The translations under genes were made by a program, and so were the position numbers. From Nymphaea colorata (Eukaryota; Streptophyta; Magnoliopsida; Nymphaeales; Nymphaeaceae), in assembly GCF_008831285.2 (NCBI RefSeq), contig NC_045143.1, positions 2,613,503-2,677,502 of the forward strand: DNA of 64,000 nucleotides. Reading direction: 5' to 3'. The first letter of the stretch is position 1. The number at the start of each line of letters is the position of its first letter. Positions 11,571 to 23,654 of the stretch are shown here, piece after piece. The notes below the pieces were generated by a model that was given only the letters and a program-made list of their open reading frames with translations, was not told where the DNA came from and made no database searches.

Positions 11571-12110
11571 CGTTTGATGGCTAGGACATTCGGAATAGGA
11601 CATCCTATGTAGTTGATTTTTTCATCAAATGCTGGACACAGGCTGGACACGACAGACGATTGGACAAGAGAAATAGGTGAGCATTGATCTGCGACGTCGA
11701 ACAGAAATAGCTGAGTGTTTCCTTCTTTTTTGTTTTTGTTAATCTTTGCTTCCCCTACCTGCCCATTGCCCTTCCCCTCTCCGACGGATTTGGGTGCCCT
11801 AATCAGACAAAGTTTGATCTTCAGAAAGAGGAGAGCATTCACAGCGGCCCCTGAGCGTCATCATCGTGCCTACTCTTCTCGACGTCGCAAACTCATCTGC
11901 TCCGACTTAGCAATCGTCCTCCTCTACTCGACAATGCAGAGCCCTCTGCTCCACCTGAGGAACCGTCGCCGTGCCTCCTTTGCTCTGCCAGAAGAATCGG
12001 CACAGGTGACTACATTGAAGATTTTGGGTTTTGCATTTTTTCCTTGTACAGTGCAGAGATTGATCGGCACAGGTGCTCTAAGTAGGACTGTCTGAAGAAA
12101 AGTTGGAAAA
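11571..12110. other. Possible transposon end (GTCGTTTGATGGC) and GC-richer stretch
   Basis: The start, AGAGGTCGTTTGATGGC, resembles the terminus (AGGGGCCGTTTGATGGCC) of the element ends at 16756 and 44692. A GC-richer stretch follows (11720-12000) with an open frame of 126 codons at 11715-12095 that has no recognised domain. No matching right end was found. Confidence 0.35.
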
Positions 12111-12114
12111 TGTC

Positions 12115-12790
12115 TTGTAATGAAAGCATGAGATTTAACGTGGTTTTTCACTACGGAAGGCCACCAATGGCCTTAAGGATCATAGTGTTTGATTTGATAT
12201 TTATACTCTCTCTTTACAATAATCTCTAAGGATATCTTTGATTTTTTTACAACTCTGGGTAGCCAAATTTCTTTGGTGATAGCGACGCAATTATTATTTT
12301 TGTTGGTTCCTTTATTTTTATAGATATCATTTCCTTATAGGTTGCAAAATTGTCATCAACAATAATAACATTTATTTTGTTGAGCAAAAATACTTTGCGT
12401 AACATCAATATTGTTAGGTAACATCAATATTGTTAGATTTGATATTTAAACTCTCAGTTTACAATAAGGTCAAGAAACTTAATTTTTTTTGCAAATTTAG
12501 GTGGATGACATGATCGTTGATAACAATGTTTTTATTATTTTTTATTACATCTTTGCTTTCATAGATCCAGTTCTCTTATAAGTTGTCACATTATCCATGA
12601 CAATAATAATATTTCTTTTATTGAGAAGATTTTTTTTACAACATTAAATCATTTGCATGACACTCTCCATTTTTATCTCCAAGACATGCTTGAAAAATCC
12701 AGGAGATCAAATTTGATATTTTAAATTTCTAATATAGATATTTGATTACTAACAAGATTTCAAATTATTTAGTCAAAAAATTCGAGAATT
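12115..12790 (-). repeat. Reversed partial copy of dispersed family A
   Basis: The reverse complement aligns by eye with the last ~650 bases of the family A copies at 42.0-42.6, 51.3-51.9 and 60.4-61.05 kb. Shared blocks include the boundary AAGCATGAGATTTAACGTGG and the adjoining motif of repeated ATAATAAT and ATCTATAAAAATAAAG. A 19-base tandem (TAACATCAATATTGTTAGG) lies at 12401-12438. GAGATTTAACGTGG is the kind of sequence seen near LTR borders of plant Copia elements, but I cannot prove an LTR. Confidence 0.65.
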
Positions 12791-13321
12791 GCATCATAGA
12801 TTCATAATTGTTGATTTAAATCAGCGGGAGAACGATCGATTTATGGGAATAGAAATTCAAAACGATCAATTTATGAGAATAGAAATTCACACGACATAAA
12901 CCTCTATTTTAAGGGAAACGACACATATAGAATTCACAGACATAAGAAACTAAAGGTTTTCTTTCAAAAGAACAATCAAAGAACAAGACACCACAAAATG
13001 CACATCAAACGTCCGGCCAGTTTGAGTAAAGAAGTCTACTTTGGGTTTGCTCTTCACAAAGTAGTAAAGCTTCAAATGGGTTTCAGCAATGCATATTGCC
13101 AATACAATGCAATGAACCCATTAAAGGTTCAATTTGCCTAAACAATTACAAAAAGTTCAATGGAAATTAAAGCAGCCAACATCCCACTAGCCAAGCCCAA
13201 AATCTAAACTCAAACTCTGTCCAAGTGTACAAGGGATGCCAGCCTCCACACGTGTGGTTCGATATTTTATACATATTTAGCACTTAGTTCCTTTGGTTCA
13301 TATCTTTCATCTTGAGAGACT

Positions 13322-13568
13322 AAGAGTGTGTTTCACAATTAACCTTAGATTTTAATTCCAAAGCTGATCTGGCTAAGATCTCTTTTAAGTGAGATGCACA
13401 GTGGAAACAAACACTGGATTTTACTACTACGTGAAAAAAGAGGATTTGTTTCTCAAACACTTATGGCAAAAACATCGGATTTGAGGTTGAATGGGATGAG
13501 GTATGTCCTTAAATTCATGAATCTGAGATTCTAGCGATCTCAAGTCCGAGGTTACCAAACACTCCATA
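13322..13568. mobile_element. Candidate MITE (~245 bp)
   Basis: Left end TAAGAGTGTGTTTCACAATT and right end GGTTACCAAACACTCCATAA are imperfect inverted complements (AGTGTGTTT against AAACACTCC). Size and ends fit a miniature hAT-type or similar element. No clean target-site duplication was seen. Confidence 0.4.
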
Positions 13569-15667
13569 ATGGAGTTCACTTATTGTCAAACAGAAAAGTT
13601 TTTATTCACCAGACAAACAACATTCACGTAGTACACAAAACAAAGTACAAACAATGAAGCACTTTATCTCTTATTAATTTGACATAACCTACTTGGAGAA
13701 GCCCAGTAATGTTTTTTGAATTTCTAGATCATAGTACATGGAATTCTACTGCCTTTGTGTTCAAAAGTTGACTGGTATATTGAGTGCTATGATTAAAAAT
13801 AAGATCCTGCTGCATTGATGCCTTGACTTGAACAAACTCAGCAAATTTCATACTCGTTTGGTCAAATCAAGTGCACCACTTTTAATTGCGTCCTCCTGTA
13901 AACTTATGAGGATGCGAGTCAACTTGATGCAAAATAACTTCAAATGCCAATTAGTTTAGCCTAAGTGCGATATTAGGCAATAAAATTAATAAAGTTGAGA
14001 TTAATGATGTTAATTGAAATTAAACACTTAATGGAGTTGGTAATGGCTGAAGACTCAACTTAGCTCAGACTTGCCAAGTTCATGGTGCGTAGTCGGGTAT
14101 GAGGTGGCTTACTATGTCTAGTAGTCACCGGATTCACTTTGGTGGACTTAGTTGAGGTTGGTCGGACAGGCTTATCTGGTTGGGGATTCAAATTGTTACT
14201 TCACCCAGATTTTCTTCTAACATATGTACTTTCGAATTGTCCATGTTTGCATGTTGTTCTTGGAGACGTATTAAGTGTTTAGAGGACATTTATTTGCAAC
14301 TGATTTAAAATCCTTAGGATTTGCCCACCCCCACCTTTCACCTTTGCAGGCCAAAGGATACAAAAAAGCAAAAATATGATAGAAAACATTTTTTAATAAA
14401 TTACCAAAAATGTCCTTCTCTCTTTTATGCACACGTGTACCCGCCACATGTAACTTTCTCTCCTATGCATCATGCTCATGGTATAAGAACAAGATGCTGT
14501 GATGTTTTGCCATGTAAGGGTTCCATTTGCACTTGGATTTGAATATTGTTGTGTTCATGATAATGTTAATTAGGAAGGAACAACTCAATATTACTGTTGT
14601 TACAAGTTAGCTGCTTCACATTTGAGCTCATGTCATGTACCCATTAACTGACATTTGCATAAATGATATTAAATACCCTTCAATAATATAGCACACACTG
14701 TTTGATGACCTTAAACTTTTGTTTCAGACATTTTAGTTCCATATTTGTTTGTATATGAAACTATTCCATATGTTTCTAACAACTATTGAGATTGCATGCA
14801 AGTGCTCTAGCAGGTGAAATGGAATAGGCAAAAAAATGTTGCCTGACCTTATGGTTTCACCTACTTAGGTGAAATTTCAATGCCAGTACTAAGGTACCTG
14901 AACAGTAGAAACTTCAATGCCAGTACTGAAGTACCTGAACAGTAAAAAAATTGTTCTATGCTTGTTTATTGTTGAAACTTTTCGTGAAGTTTGAATTAAG
15001 GTCCAACCTCTACAGTGAAATACCATCTTGCATCATACGCAAATATTGGATATTGATTTGTTGAGATTTTTCCCTGTGGCAACTGCAATGTAAATTGCTA
15101 CTGAATAACAATTCACCTGACGATAGTTTTTGTACTCTATCAAAAGCTCAATTTTTTTGACATTCAAACGAAAGCAAAGTTTCAAGAAGTGAAACCTTTT
15201 TTTCTTTAACAATGTAATCCAAACATACAAACCAGATTTTAAAAGCTGGTCAAATACCGGCCTTTTACAAAACATGGGTATCATCCAAACACTATCAAAA
15301 CTTAGGTTTGCTTTTGAACTTTCGTTCCGTTTTAATTTTATCATTTAATTTGGAAGAAGTAAAGAATTTGGTTCGGGAGAATGTTTCGATGGCATAAATT
15401 AGACTTGGCTCACAGGTTACCTCAACTTATGCAATCGAAGATATGTAGAGGCACCTCAACTTCATGCAATCAAAGATAAAAGAAGGATTATCTACTCAGG
15501 CCACAAAAAAAAAATAAAAATCTCAACACATGCAACCAAAGATAAAAGAAGGAATGTCTAGAGGTATCTCAACTTGTATAATAAAAGCTAAAAGAAGGAA
15601 GGAATATCTAGAAGCATCTGTCTAACATATGGCCAACAATTAAAAAAAAAGAAAAAGAAAAGAAAGA

Positions 15668-15703
15668 AAGAGCAGGAGCCTATCTTTTGGCAACTATAAA
15701 AAC
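15668..15703 (-). repeat. Short reversed match to the FDM insertion border
   Basis: Reverse complement reads TTTATAGTTGCCAAAAGA then TAGGCTCCTGCTCTTT, the same ~34 bases that follow the XH coding end at 6430-6463. Shared only over this length as far as I can see. Confidence 0.7.
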
Positions 15704-15733
15704 ACTTGTTTACTTATGATTTATTTGACATTT

Positions 15734-15927
15734 GAGGGGCATTTGGTGGTTTGGTATTTTTATTGAAGAATGAAAATTTCATAATCACAATTTCTCGAAA
15801 TAAAATCAAAATTTCAGGTTTTAATTTAAACAAAATACCACGGTTGTTTAATAATTATCATTTCTTAAAAACTGAGCATTTTGATTTTAAATTTCCGTGA
15901 TTATGGGTATATCAAACGCTCCCTTAG
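15734..15927. mobile_element. Candidate MITE (~190 bp)
   Basis: Left end GAGGGGCATTTGGTGG and right end TATCAAACGCTCCCTTAG are imperfect inverted repeats. The internal sequence also pairs in part (TCATAATCACAATTTC against TTCCGTGATTATGGG). No coding content. Confidence 0.5.
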
Positions 15928-16755
15928 ATTGTGCACATAAATACAAGTCAAGGAAAACAAAAGTTTGGTGTAAAAAAGAAGAACCATTGTGCCCATGCGA
16001 GAGCCGAAGCTAACATAGGCCTGGGTGCATGGCAGTCGTGGAGCTAACTGCCCGTAACTTTTCTTTACTTTTATATATAGATCTTATAACAATTGAAACA
16101 TTTTCTAAATCATGGGTTTAAAGTTAATTCACAGGACTTTACTCAAACTTAGTAATTTGTCGAGGACTGTCTCTTGCCTGCTGTCGCTGCGTCGTTAACC
16201 GATCACCTGCAGAGGGCATTGGATCTCGGCAAAGTTCGCCAGGTTTATCCACTGAGCATTAGCTTGCAGTCTTGCTCAATCGGTCCTCACAGGGAAGAGT
16301 TCTCCTGCGCCCATTCGCTAGCCTTAGGATGGGTACAATTGTGATCGATGCAGTCTTGTTGCAGCCCACATTGCTAGTTGCTCAGAAAGAGTACTTCTCT
16401 TGGTTGGGCATTCCGCCATCTTCAGAGTAGGATTGGAAGAGAGTCATGTCTTACGAGGAGGGGAATAGATCGTCGAACGAGGATCAGAAGGGCAGCCAGG
16501 GAAGAAGCAGCTGCCGATTGGGCTAGAGAGAGGAACGCATCTGCGAGGAAGGCCGCAGAGATGGGTTACATTGTTACTCGTCAGAGATTTGGATCGTCAG
16601 CCTAGGAAGAGAGGAATGCTGGACATTCTTTCCTGGAACCTACTACTTCCGGCTCTTTCTTTTGCTCGGATGAGCGGACGCCATGGAGAGACCACCATTG
16701 TGTGGATACTGGTCTTTGCTATGAAACCAAGCATATAGGTTTTGAGAAATCATTT

Positions 16756-19233
16756 AGGGCCTTTTGATGGCCTTAAAATGTGGAATTGGAAATATATTTC
16801 CTGGAAAAAGTGAACGGAAAATATATTTTCGATTTCAATTTTGGTGTGTGTGACTAAAAAATATATTTTCAGAAATATATTTCTGAGTTTGATGGTACAC
16901 AAATATACTTCTAGATTTCTAGAAAATTAATTTTTAGTTTAATTCTATACCAAATAGAGAAAAAACCTGCAATGGCATGTCCTTTTCTAACAAAAACAAA
17001 AATAACTGAAGGAAAAAGGAAAAAAATGAAAAACTGGATTTCCCTGCAGTATTGGCATGGGATAGTAGTGGCTCAGAAGTGAGAAGTCAACCAGCTCAAT
17101 TTTCTTCTTCTCTAAATCGCCCGCAGAAGATGTACCAGCAAGATCAGTTCTCTCAATGGCTACCGAATTGGTTTCTACTTCTACCACTTCTGCAGATCGC
17201 CTATTCTCCCATGTAGTTTGTACCTTGTCCAATTCATCTCTGAAAGAACCTTCAGAAGTTTCCATTTCCTGAAAATTAGTCACCAGGAATTACAAGGCAC
17301 AAATTGAACACTGTTGAACGAGAAGATATGGCCTTAGGAGGAGGCTTGGAAGAGCACGCTTCACTGATATCATTACAGATATAATTTATCAATTGATCCA
17401 ACTGAGATGAAACAATGACAGGACTTGTTCTTTCAGAAGGTTTGATGAATCTCAACAGAATATGTTTTAAGAAAACCTATAAGAAAATTTAGCAACTATG
17501 TCGCTTTTACAGTCTGAATTACTTTGGTTTTCCGCTCAGAATGCAGGTTACACTAAATTCTCTTTGTTAAGGCATTTAAGCTTTGTGACAACCGTCCAAC
17601 CAGTCCATGCTGAGCCTGTGTAGCCACTTTCAATTCGATGAATTACCTTTTGGTTCGAATCAGAAAACAAATTTTCAGTGAAAGGATTAAAGACTCTCCT
17701 GTTAAAAGTTCTAGTGAGCAGAAACCCAGTTCGGGACTGTTCTGCCATTCTTCGGAATCTTGGATATATAAGCTTTTGTTTTTTACCAACTGCTACATTT
17801 TCATATTTCCATGTTGATCATTCACCAATTAACGGGAAAACTAAGAATCAAATAGAAGACAACCATGTACTCGAAGTAGAGTAGATATGGCCTGAACGAA
17901 ACATATTACATACAAAAATAGACTATCCTGCTCTACCATTCAATCATTCCCAAGAGGCATTGCTGTGAGAAGATTTTATATCTGCCAACGTGTAGTTTAA
18001 CAGCCAAAAAAAAGAAAAGAAGAATTTGACATAATAACCTATATAATTAAATTGTCTCCTCTTCCCTTCTCTCACATCCGGCCCTAGTCTCTCAAACGAG
18101 AAAAACAATTCAATGGATTCAAGAAACTCATCCCCGCCTTGACAATGCAATGAATGTTACGAAAAAAACTAAACAAGAAAACGAGAAGGAAAAGGGCCAA
18201 AACCTCACCTTCGCCAGCATCAGAGCTTCAAAAACCTCTTGTTCAAGCGCAGCCGCCCTGAATAACGAAAATCATTAATCAAAATATCTTCCACCAACAG
18301 GACGAAAACACCAGGCCTTTTTAAACTACACCCCCATTTATCAATATCTTCAATACCAACAACACGGAACATCACATTTCTTATATAAACAATCATATAT
18401 CTATTCATCAAAATTTCGATGACCATGAACGTGGAAGACCAAGGAAACTGAAACAGAGACAGAGAGTTCTCCTGCGTACTTCAGTATCAGCTTGATCTGG
18501 GGAGGTGGGAATTGCGCGAGGTCCATCCCCCACTTGACTGCACGCTTCGCCTCCCTCTTCTTCTCATTTCTGCTCTTATTCAACGGCGTTCTCATGCTCT
18601 GGGAACCTAAGGCCAAGACGTGCCGTCGAGTCGGAATTGACAAACCGAGCAGAGGATGGTAGTCGGAGAAAAGGGGACGAAGAAGAAGATCGAATGATGG
18701 TCCTCGCGCAAGCCCTTAATAGAAGCCCAACGTCGCCTGATCCGCATGCGCCACCGGCCACACCGAAACTCGAAATGGGTCTGCCTCTTTCCGCTATTTC
18801 ACCGGAAAATTGGTTCTCCGGCACATTGGCAGCGATGAAATCGATGGTGTTGGCAATTGAGGATGTGGAAACAGAGTGGCAGGGAGAAAGAGACTAACAA
18901 AGGAAAGAGAGGCTGCCGCTGCTACTTCCAATGTTGCCGCTGCTACTGCCACTGTTGCCGTTCCTCATCGCCATTGCCAATCGATCTGTCCCCTCTTCGT
19001 CTCCCCTTCGACTCCCCTTGGAGCACAATTTTGTGTCTTTCCCCTCTTTCTTCCTCTCTCAAACGGGCATTTTTTTGGTTCCGGAAATATGTTTCCACCA
19101 GCAAATATGTTTCCGAAAATCCATCCAACCTTACAAAAAATATTTCTACGTTTGATTCATTGAAAAAATTTTTAAAATTTGGAATTTATTTCGTATTGAA
19201 CAGTACATTTCCAGGGCATCAAACGCGCCCCTA
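16756..19233. mobile_element. ~2.5-kb TIR element inserted in the TIC236 exon, carrying a captured gene
   Basis: Left end AGGGCCTTTTGATGGCC and right end GGGCATCAAACGCGCCCCTA are inverted complements, and the TIC236 reading (GFEKSF ... GFWSQILYDP) resumes on both sides, so this is an insertion. Subterminal DNA on both sides is rich in GGAAATATATTT / GGAAACATATTT-like words. No transposase frame is visible. Target duplication is not clear: flanks TTA and CTA are at best an imperfect 3-base match. The ends resemble those at 44692 and 11571. Confidence 0.7.
16987..18643 (-). CDS. Unidentified three-exon gene inside the TIR element
   Basis: On the minus strand three exons join in phase. Exon 1 ends at 18480 (GTACGC donor). 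Exon 2 is 18257-18209 (TTATTCAG acceptor, GTGAGG donor). Exon 3 starts at 17268 (TTTTCAG acceptor) and runs open to 16987. From the ATG at 18595 this gives about 148 residues; an upstream in-frame ATG at 18643 adds 16. Residues include a basic start (NKSRNEKKREAKRAVKWG), FPPPQIKLIL, LEQEVFEALMLAK and an acidic, Ser/Thr-rich tail with LVDFSLLSHYYPMPIL. I do not recognise the family. The tail after PILQ is probably read-through of element DNA, since it turns Phe-rich. GC-rich DNA at 18640-19020 could hold its promoter. Because phases match, capture from a real gene is more likely than chance. Confidence 0.55.
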
Positions 19234-20890
19234 GTGCGCAATTCTGCAACTGACCGCGGATTTTGGTCCCAAATTCTGTATGACCCACTTGGTCGAAGGT
19301 TCAAGAGGAGGAAAGTTGGGAGAAAAAAGGCCGTGGCTGACCACGTTGCCGTCCAAAGTAAATTGCTAGAGCGTAGCGTGCTGCTGCTCTTGCCTATTTT
19401 CGGAGAACTGATGACGGAAGTGAAACTGCTTATGATGAAGCTTTGGCGTATGCCTCGAATGAGGGCTTTCATGGTGGTGGTCCCAATGCAAAAGTACTGG
19501 AGAAAAGATCAAGAGGGTATTAAAGAAACTCTGACATCAAATGGTAGTGACAGTAATCAGTTTAGCTCGGATGAGAATGGTTCAAACCTGTTGGTTGGTG
19601 TGCATGGTGAAAATGGTAAGTGCAACGAGACACCGTTAGGAACTTGGAGAGGAAGCTTTCAGAACAAGGGAGAAGTAGAGACGCCATATAGCGAAGTGAA
19701 TTGCCAAGAATCTGGGTTATTATTAAGTAGCAAAACAGCCGAGATAGATAAACATTGTATTGGGTGAATCAACCGCATCAATCCGTGATTCTGCTGGAAT
19801 GGATGTCCAAAAGAACAGCAGCAGTCGGTCAGGGGAAACTGTGATGCAGAGTCATAAGAGTGAGAGGTTAGGACCGGCGCGTTTAGATGCAAATCGTGTG
19901 TATTTTGGAACCCGCAATAAGATCATGGAAGAGTCGATGCAGGACGCTTTAAGTGGGGCAAAAAGGCAGTGAAAACCACAAAGTGCCAGTCGATCTTTCT
20001 CAAGGGTCGAAATTGGTCTTCGCAAATTTAGTTTCTTATAGAGAAATGAATCGGTCAATATATATGTCTGAATTAGCCCATAAATTCAAGTTGGTTTCGT
20101 GGCTGGAAAGTGCCCTTATTCATATTTCTGAATTTCTGGCTAGTCATGCTCAGAGAGTCGAGCCTCATCTGAGTGCAAAAGCCGAGAGTCTTGCTGCTGA
20201 CTGTTGTTGAAATGGCGGATGAAGATGAAGAAATAGCGACTACGGGTGTTGACAAGTTGCTTCCAGTCGCAGTTGATTCTGTATACTTCTCTGGAGGAAC
20301 ACTCATGTTATTAGGATATGGCGACCGGGAACCAAGATAGTAGATCTCCTGTTTCTTTTTTAATCTCCAGAATGGAAGCGTTGGACTAATTATGTAGTTT
20401 GTTAACTTCATACATTTCTACGACCTTGTTTTGTTAAAACACATTATGATCCTGGCCACAAAAGCTGGGAAACTTGTTTATTATCAAATGTTTATGCGTT
20501 CTATGTGGTGCATAAGGCTTATCTGTACTATTGATAGGGAGATGGAAAATGTCAATGTGCATGTCCAATTACAAAATCATTATGGACGCGTGCATGTGCT
20601 GGGTATTGTAAGAGTGGGAACTGGCATACCATCCAAAGGGGGAGGCTGGCTTTCTGCCGATGTCTTTGTTGACATTATTGAACAGAAATGGCATGCCAAC
20701 TTAAAGATTTCCGACTTCTTCGCACCGGTAGCACTTCCATTTATTTTATAGCCATAGTGCTTATTTTCTCTTTACGCCACATACATTATTGTGTTTGATC
20801 TGTCTGTCATTTTCCTCCTTTTCTCTTCAGCTGTTTGAGAGGAATCTGGACATCCCAATCATATTTCCAAAAGGCAGAGCTAGTGGTGAG

Positions 20891-23513
20891 GTGCTTGTCT
20901 TCATTGCTGTCTAATTGCTTCTGTTGATCATGCTATTTCATAGACAGTTTAAACATTGTGGTGCTTCTTACTGTTTCTGTTAGAAGGATTGGGAGTAATT
21001 TTCTTTTTATCTCTTGATGCACAAGATCTCATCTTCTGAATTTGGTTTGGAAGGTGATCTTTCTCTGGGATGTATAGATTAAAACAAAAAATCATTAATA
21101 TTCTGAAATTTTAGTACTTGGATGGACAAAATTAAAGACAAAGAGTGATTATTCAAGGTTAGCATCTTATTTGTTTCTAGATCTGTTAGTCTGTGCTGAG
21201 TGCAGGAGTTACTGCATGGGTGGGTTCTAAACAACTTTGGACTCTGAGTTTTTTCTTTCTGTGATTTATTGAAGCGGGTACCCTATTGGGAAAAATCGTT
21301 TTGTGATCTACGACTCGGTTTCATAATTCAGGGGCGGAGGGAGGGGAGGGCCCGCCTAGGCCATGGCCCGCCCCAAACTAACTGGAAAAAAAAAATTGCA
21401 CTAGAAAAATAAAAAAAATTTAGTAGTTCAATGTGTTTTTTTATTTTGGTTTAGTTTGGCCCTATCCAAATTTAAGGTTGCATTATTTGACCCGTCCCTA
21501 AACGAAATCCTAGATCCGCCCTTGGTTGCATTTCTAACATGTGCTTCTAGATCCTCGAGCTCTCCTTTTGTTTTCCATTTAAAAGATTATCAGATGCCTA
21601 GAATGTAAAAAATAGTCCGCTTATTCCAAAAACAGGTTATCATGGGCTTTTCCGTGTTTTTTTAGGATATCTATACTGTATACTAACAATGTTTGTTTTT
21701 TGTCATATTTGGAGGAAGATTCTTTGGATTTCATCCTTTTTGCTTTCCTTCACCATATCATTAATTTTTTCACTATTTTTTAAAATCTCCCCCCCCCCCC
21801 CCCTGCATTTTTTTTCCTCTAATAATGAGAAACCACTCTTGATGTGGGAGTCCTGGCCATGTTCGTGTAAAACTTTGAGGTGAAGGCCAAATCACAGTTA
21901 TCCTTTTCTGGTTTTTATTCTCAAAGTCTTTTTCAGGTATTATTAGTTGGGAAGTTCGTTTTTCTCGGGAAAATCTCAGAAATTCAAAAAGCAAAAATAG
22001 TAGAAAAATGTGAAATTATCTTAGTTCTATACTAATTTTCTTACAAAAATTTTGATCAAAATTCATAATATTTAGTAACATGTTTAAACTTTAAAAGCAT
22101 ATTAGGAAGCTAATTGCATATACATTTTTTAAGGGGCAGCGGCGGGGGTGGTGGACATGACAAAAACATGTTTTCTTTGAGCAATTTTTTTTAGAATTGT
22201 AATTTTTTTTGCTTTTTCGGTTTTCCTTTATTTTTACATTTCCTGTGCCAAGAGGTGAAAGCCCTTCTGCTCCACAAGAATCTTCATTTTTCTGTCATGG
22301 GTCCGAGATGGAACACAATGATGTTTGAACCCATGACCAGTGGTGTATGCTATTGACAAAAACCCTCCCTGTTCTGCTGTCCCTTTGGGTTCTTTCCTTG
22401 GATTTCTTTCTCATATACTTTCTGTTACTCTTCAAGTAACCCTAATCTCATATTAAAGAGATTAGGGTTGGCAAATGGCAATATAACAATTACAGATTCA
22501 GTCCACTAAATATAAGAAAATATTTTTAAAGACCTACTCTCCAACTTTCTAATATAGCAGAAGCACTCTTTAACACTTCTCATCAGTTCTAGTTACTTGA
22601 TTCCAGATATAGGTGAAAGTGAAACTGAAATGAGTTAGAAATAGACATACGCCTATGTGGTAGGCTAATGGCTAAATGGTTAGAAGTTTTCATCTTTTAC
22701 TGCTGTTTTTGGAATCGCTGCTTAAAACTGTTTTTACTTTGATAGAACTGTTTGTTACTAAGGTTCACATTGATTCCTTTAGTCATCCCGATGCATGATG
22801 TCAGAATGTGACAGTTAAATTCCATTGCAAAAATAATTCATGTTGTAAGTATGTTCATCTTTGACTTTAGGTTCCTTTGAGATTGGAATTCATACCACTA
22901 GAGGCTTATTCTTGCTCATAAAGAGTCATCATCTTGCAACGACATTCGGCATTGAATCTTCTCATGGATGTTGGAAAATCGTGGTATATGTATGATCTAA
23001 ATGGTATTTAAAATAATGTGATTTTAATTCCCGTGGAGCCAAAAATAGGACTCACAAGGGATTTTGGAAAAATCTTGCTCTTGAAGAAACTTTTGAAATT
23101 GGACACCAAGACAACGTTTTTCACGTCAGGTAATGATACGAAGGATTTTGGCTGTAAAGCAAACACTTCAATCTTTCACTATTTACATGTGTATCAAGTT
23201 TTTCATGGATAAGCAGAACTAATTAGATCCCCTTCTAAAATTTGGTGCAAATTTTTCCTATATGAAGTGACCTCATGTTTTCACATTTTCCTCTCTTGCA
23301 CGGTCATAAAGTTTTCAATTTTAAATCTTTGATTCTGTCAAGCCTTCTTCCTTGAGTTATTATAGGCAATGGCACTTTTCTTTTGACGTTCTTTTTAAGT
23401 GATTCCTTGTCACCATTGTGGCATCTTGCCTTCTTATTTTGCTCCTCCAGTTATGCAGGAAAAGTTTGTGGGGGAATTTTGTCTGCAGCAATATGATGAT
23501 CTTTCTTAAACAG
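20891..23513. other. Long intron of the TIC236 pseudogene with repeat insertions
   Basis: Contains a GC-rich insertion at about 21328-21533, starting GGGGCGGAGGGAGGGGAG and ending TAGATCCGCCCTTGG, a pattern common in plant short interspersed or MITE-like repeats. A run of 14 or so C residues lies at about 21789-21803. The rest is AT-rich without recognised exons, even though at least one TIC236 exon should lie here. Confidence 0.5.
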
Positions 23514-23654
23514 GATGTAAATGCAAGTTTGTGCTTCCATGGTCAAAGAATATTTTCGCACAATACAAGTGGGTGGTTTGGCGATGCTCCTTTTGAGGTA
23601 ACTGGTGATTTTGGTGTAAATTCTGAAGATGGGGAATTTCATTTGATGTGCCAG

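Larger units (their letters stand above)
12791..16158. other. Intergenic DNA with MITE-like elements
   Basis: No gene recognised. Two candidate miniature elements are listed separately. An imperfect duplication containing AGTACTRAGGTACCTGAACAG is seen near 14886-14945. Similar, imperfect ~55-base units (AAAGATAAAAGAAGG with CTAGAGGCATCTCAAC) recur at 15430-15620. Confidence 0.4.
16159..23654 (+). pseudogene. TIC236: TIC236 / SSG4-like pseudogene (5' part)
   Basis: TIC236 links the TOC and TIC translocons of the chloroplast envelope and has a TamB/DUF490 C-terminus. The N-terminal third is recognisable here: IGPHREEFSC, LVAQKEYFSWLGIP, RNASARKAAEMGYIV (16159-16755), then after an inserted element KVGRKKAVADH and SVYFSGGTLMLLGYGDREPR (19235-20335). 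Exons 20538-20727 (NHYGRVHV, GGGWLSADVFVD, QKWHANL), 20831-20890 (LFERNLDIPI) and 23514-23654 (ASLCFHGQRIF, NTSGWFGDAPFE, GEFHLMCQ) keep the family order. Damage: a deletion with frame change near 16312, stop at 16429, frame changes near 19390, stops at about 19765 and 19971, and a donor changed from GT to AT at 20336. The VHLCMS-type exon expected between 20890 and 23514 was not found, and nothing follows 23654. A normal protein has over 2000 residues. Confidence 0.85.

Noticed and set aside
12115-12790. Calling an LTR retrotransposon from the GAGATTTAACGTGG motif
   Set aside because: No paired LTR, primer-binding site or gag/pol sequence could be found with it.
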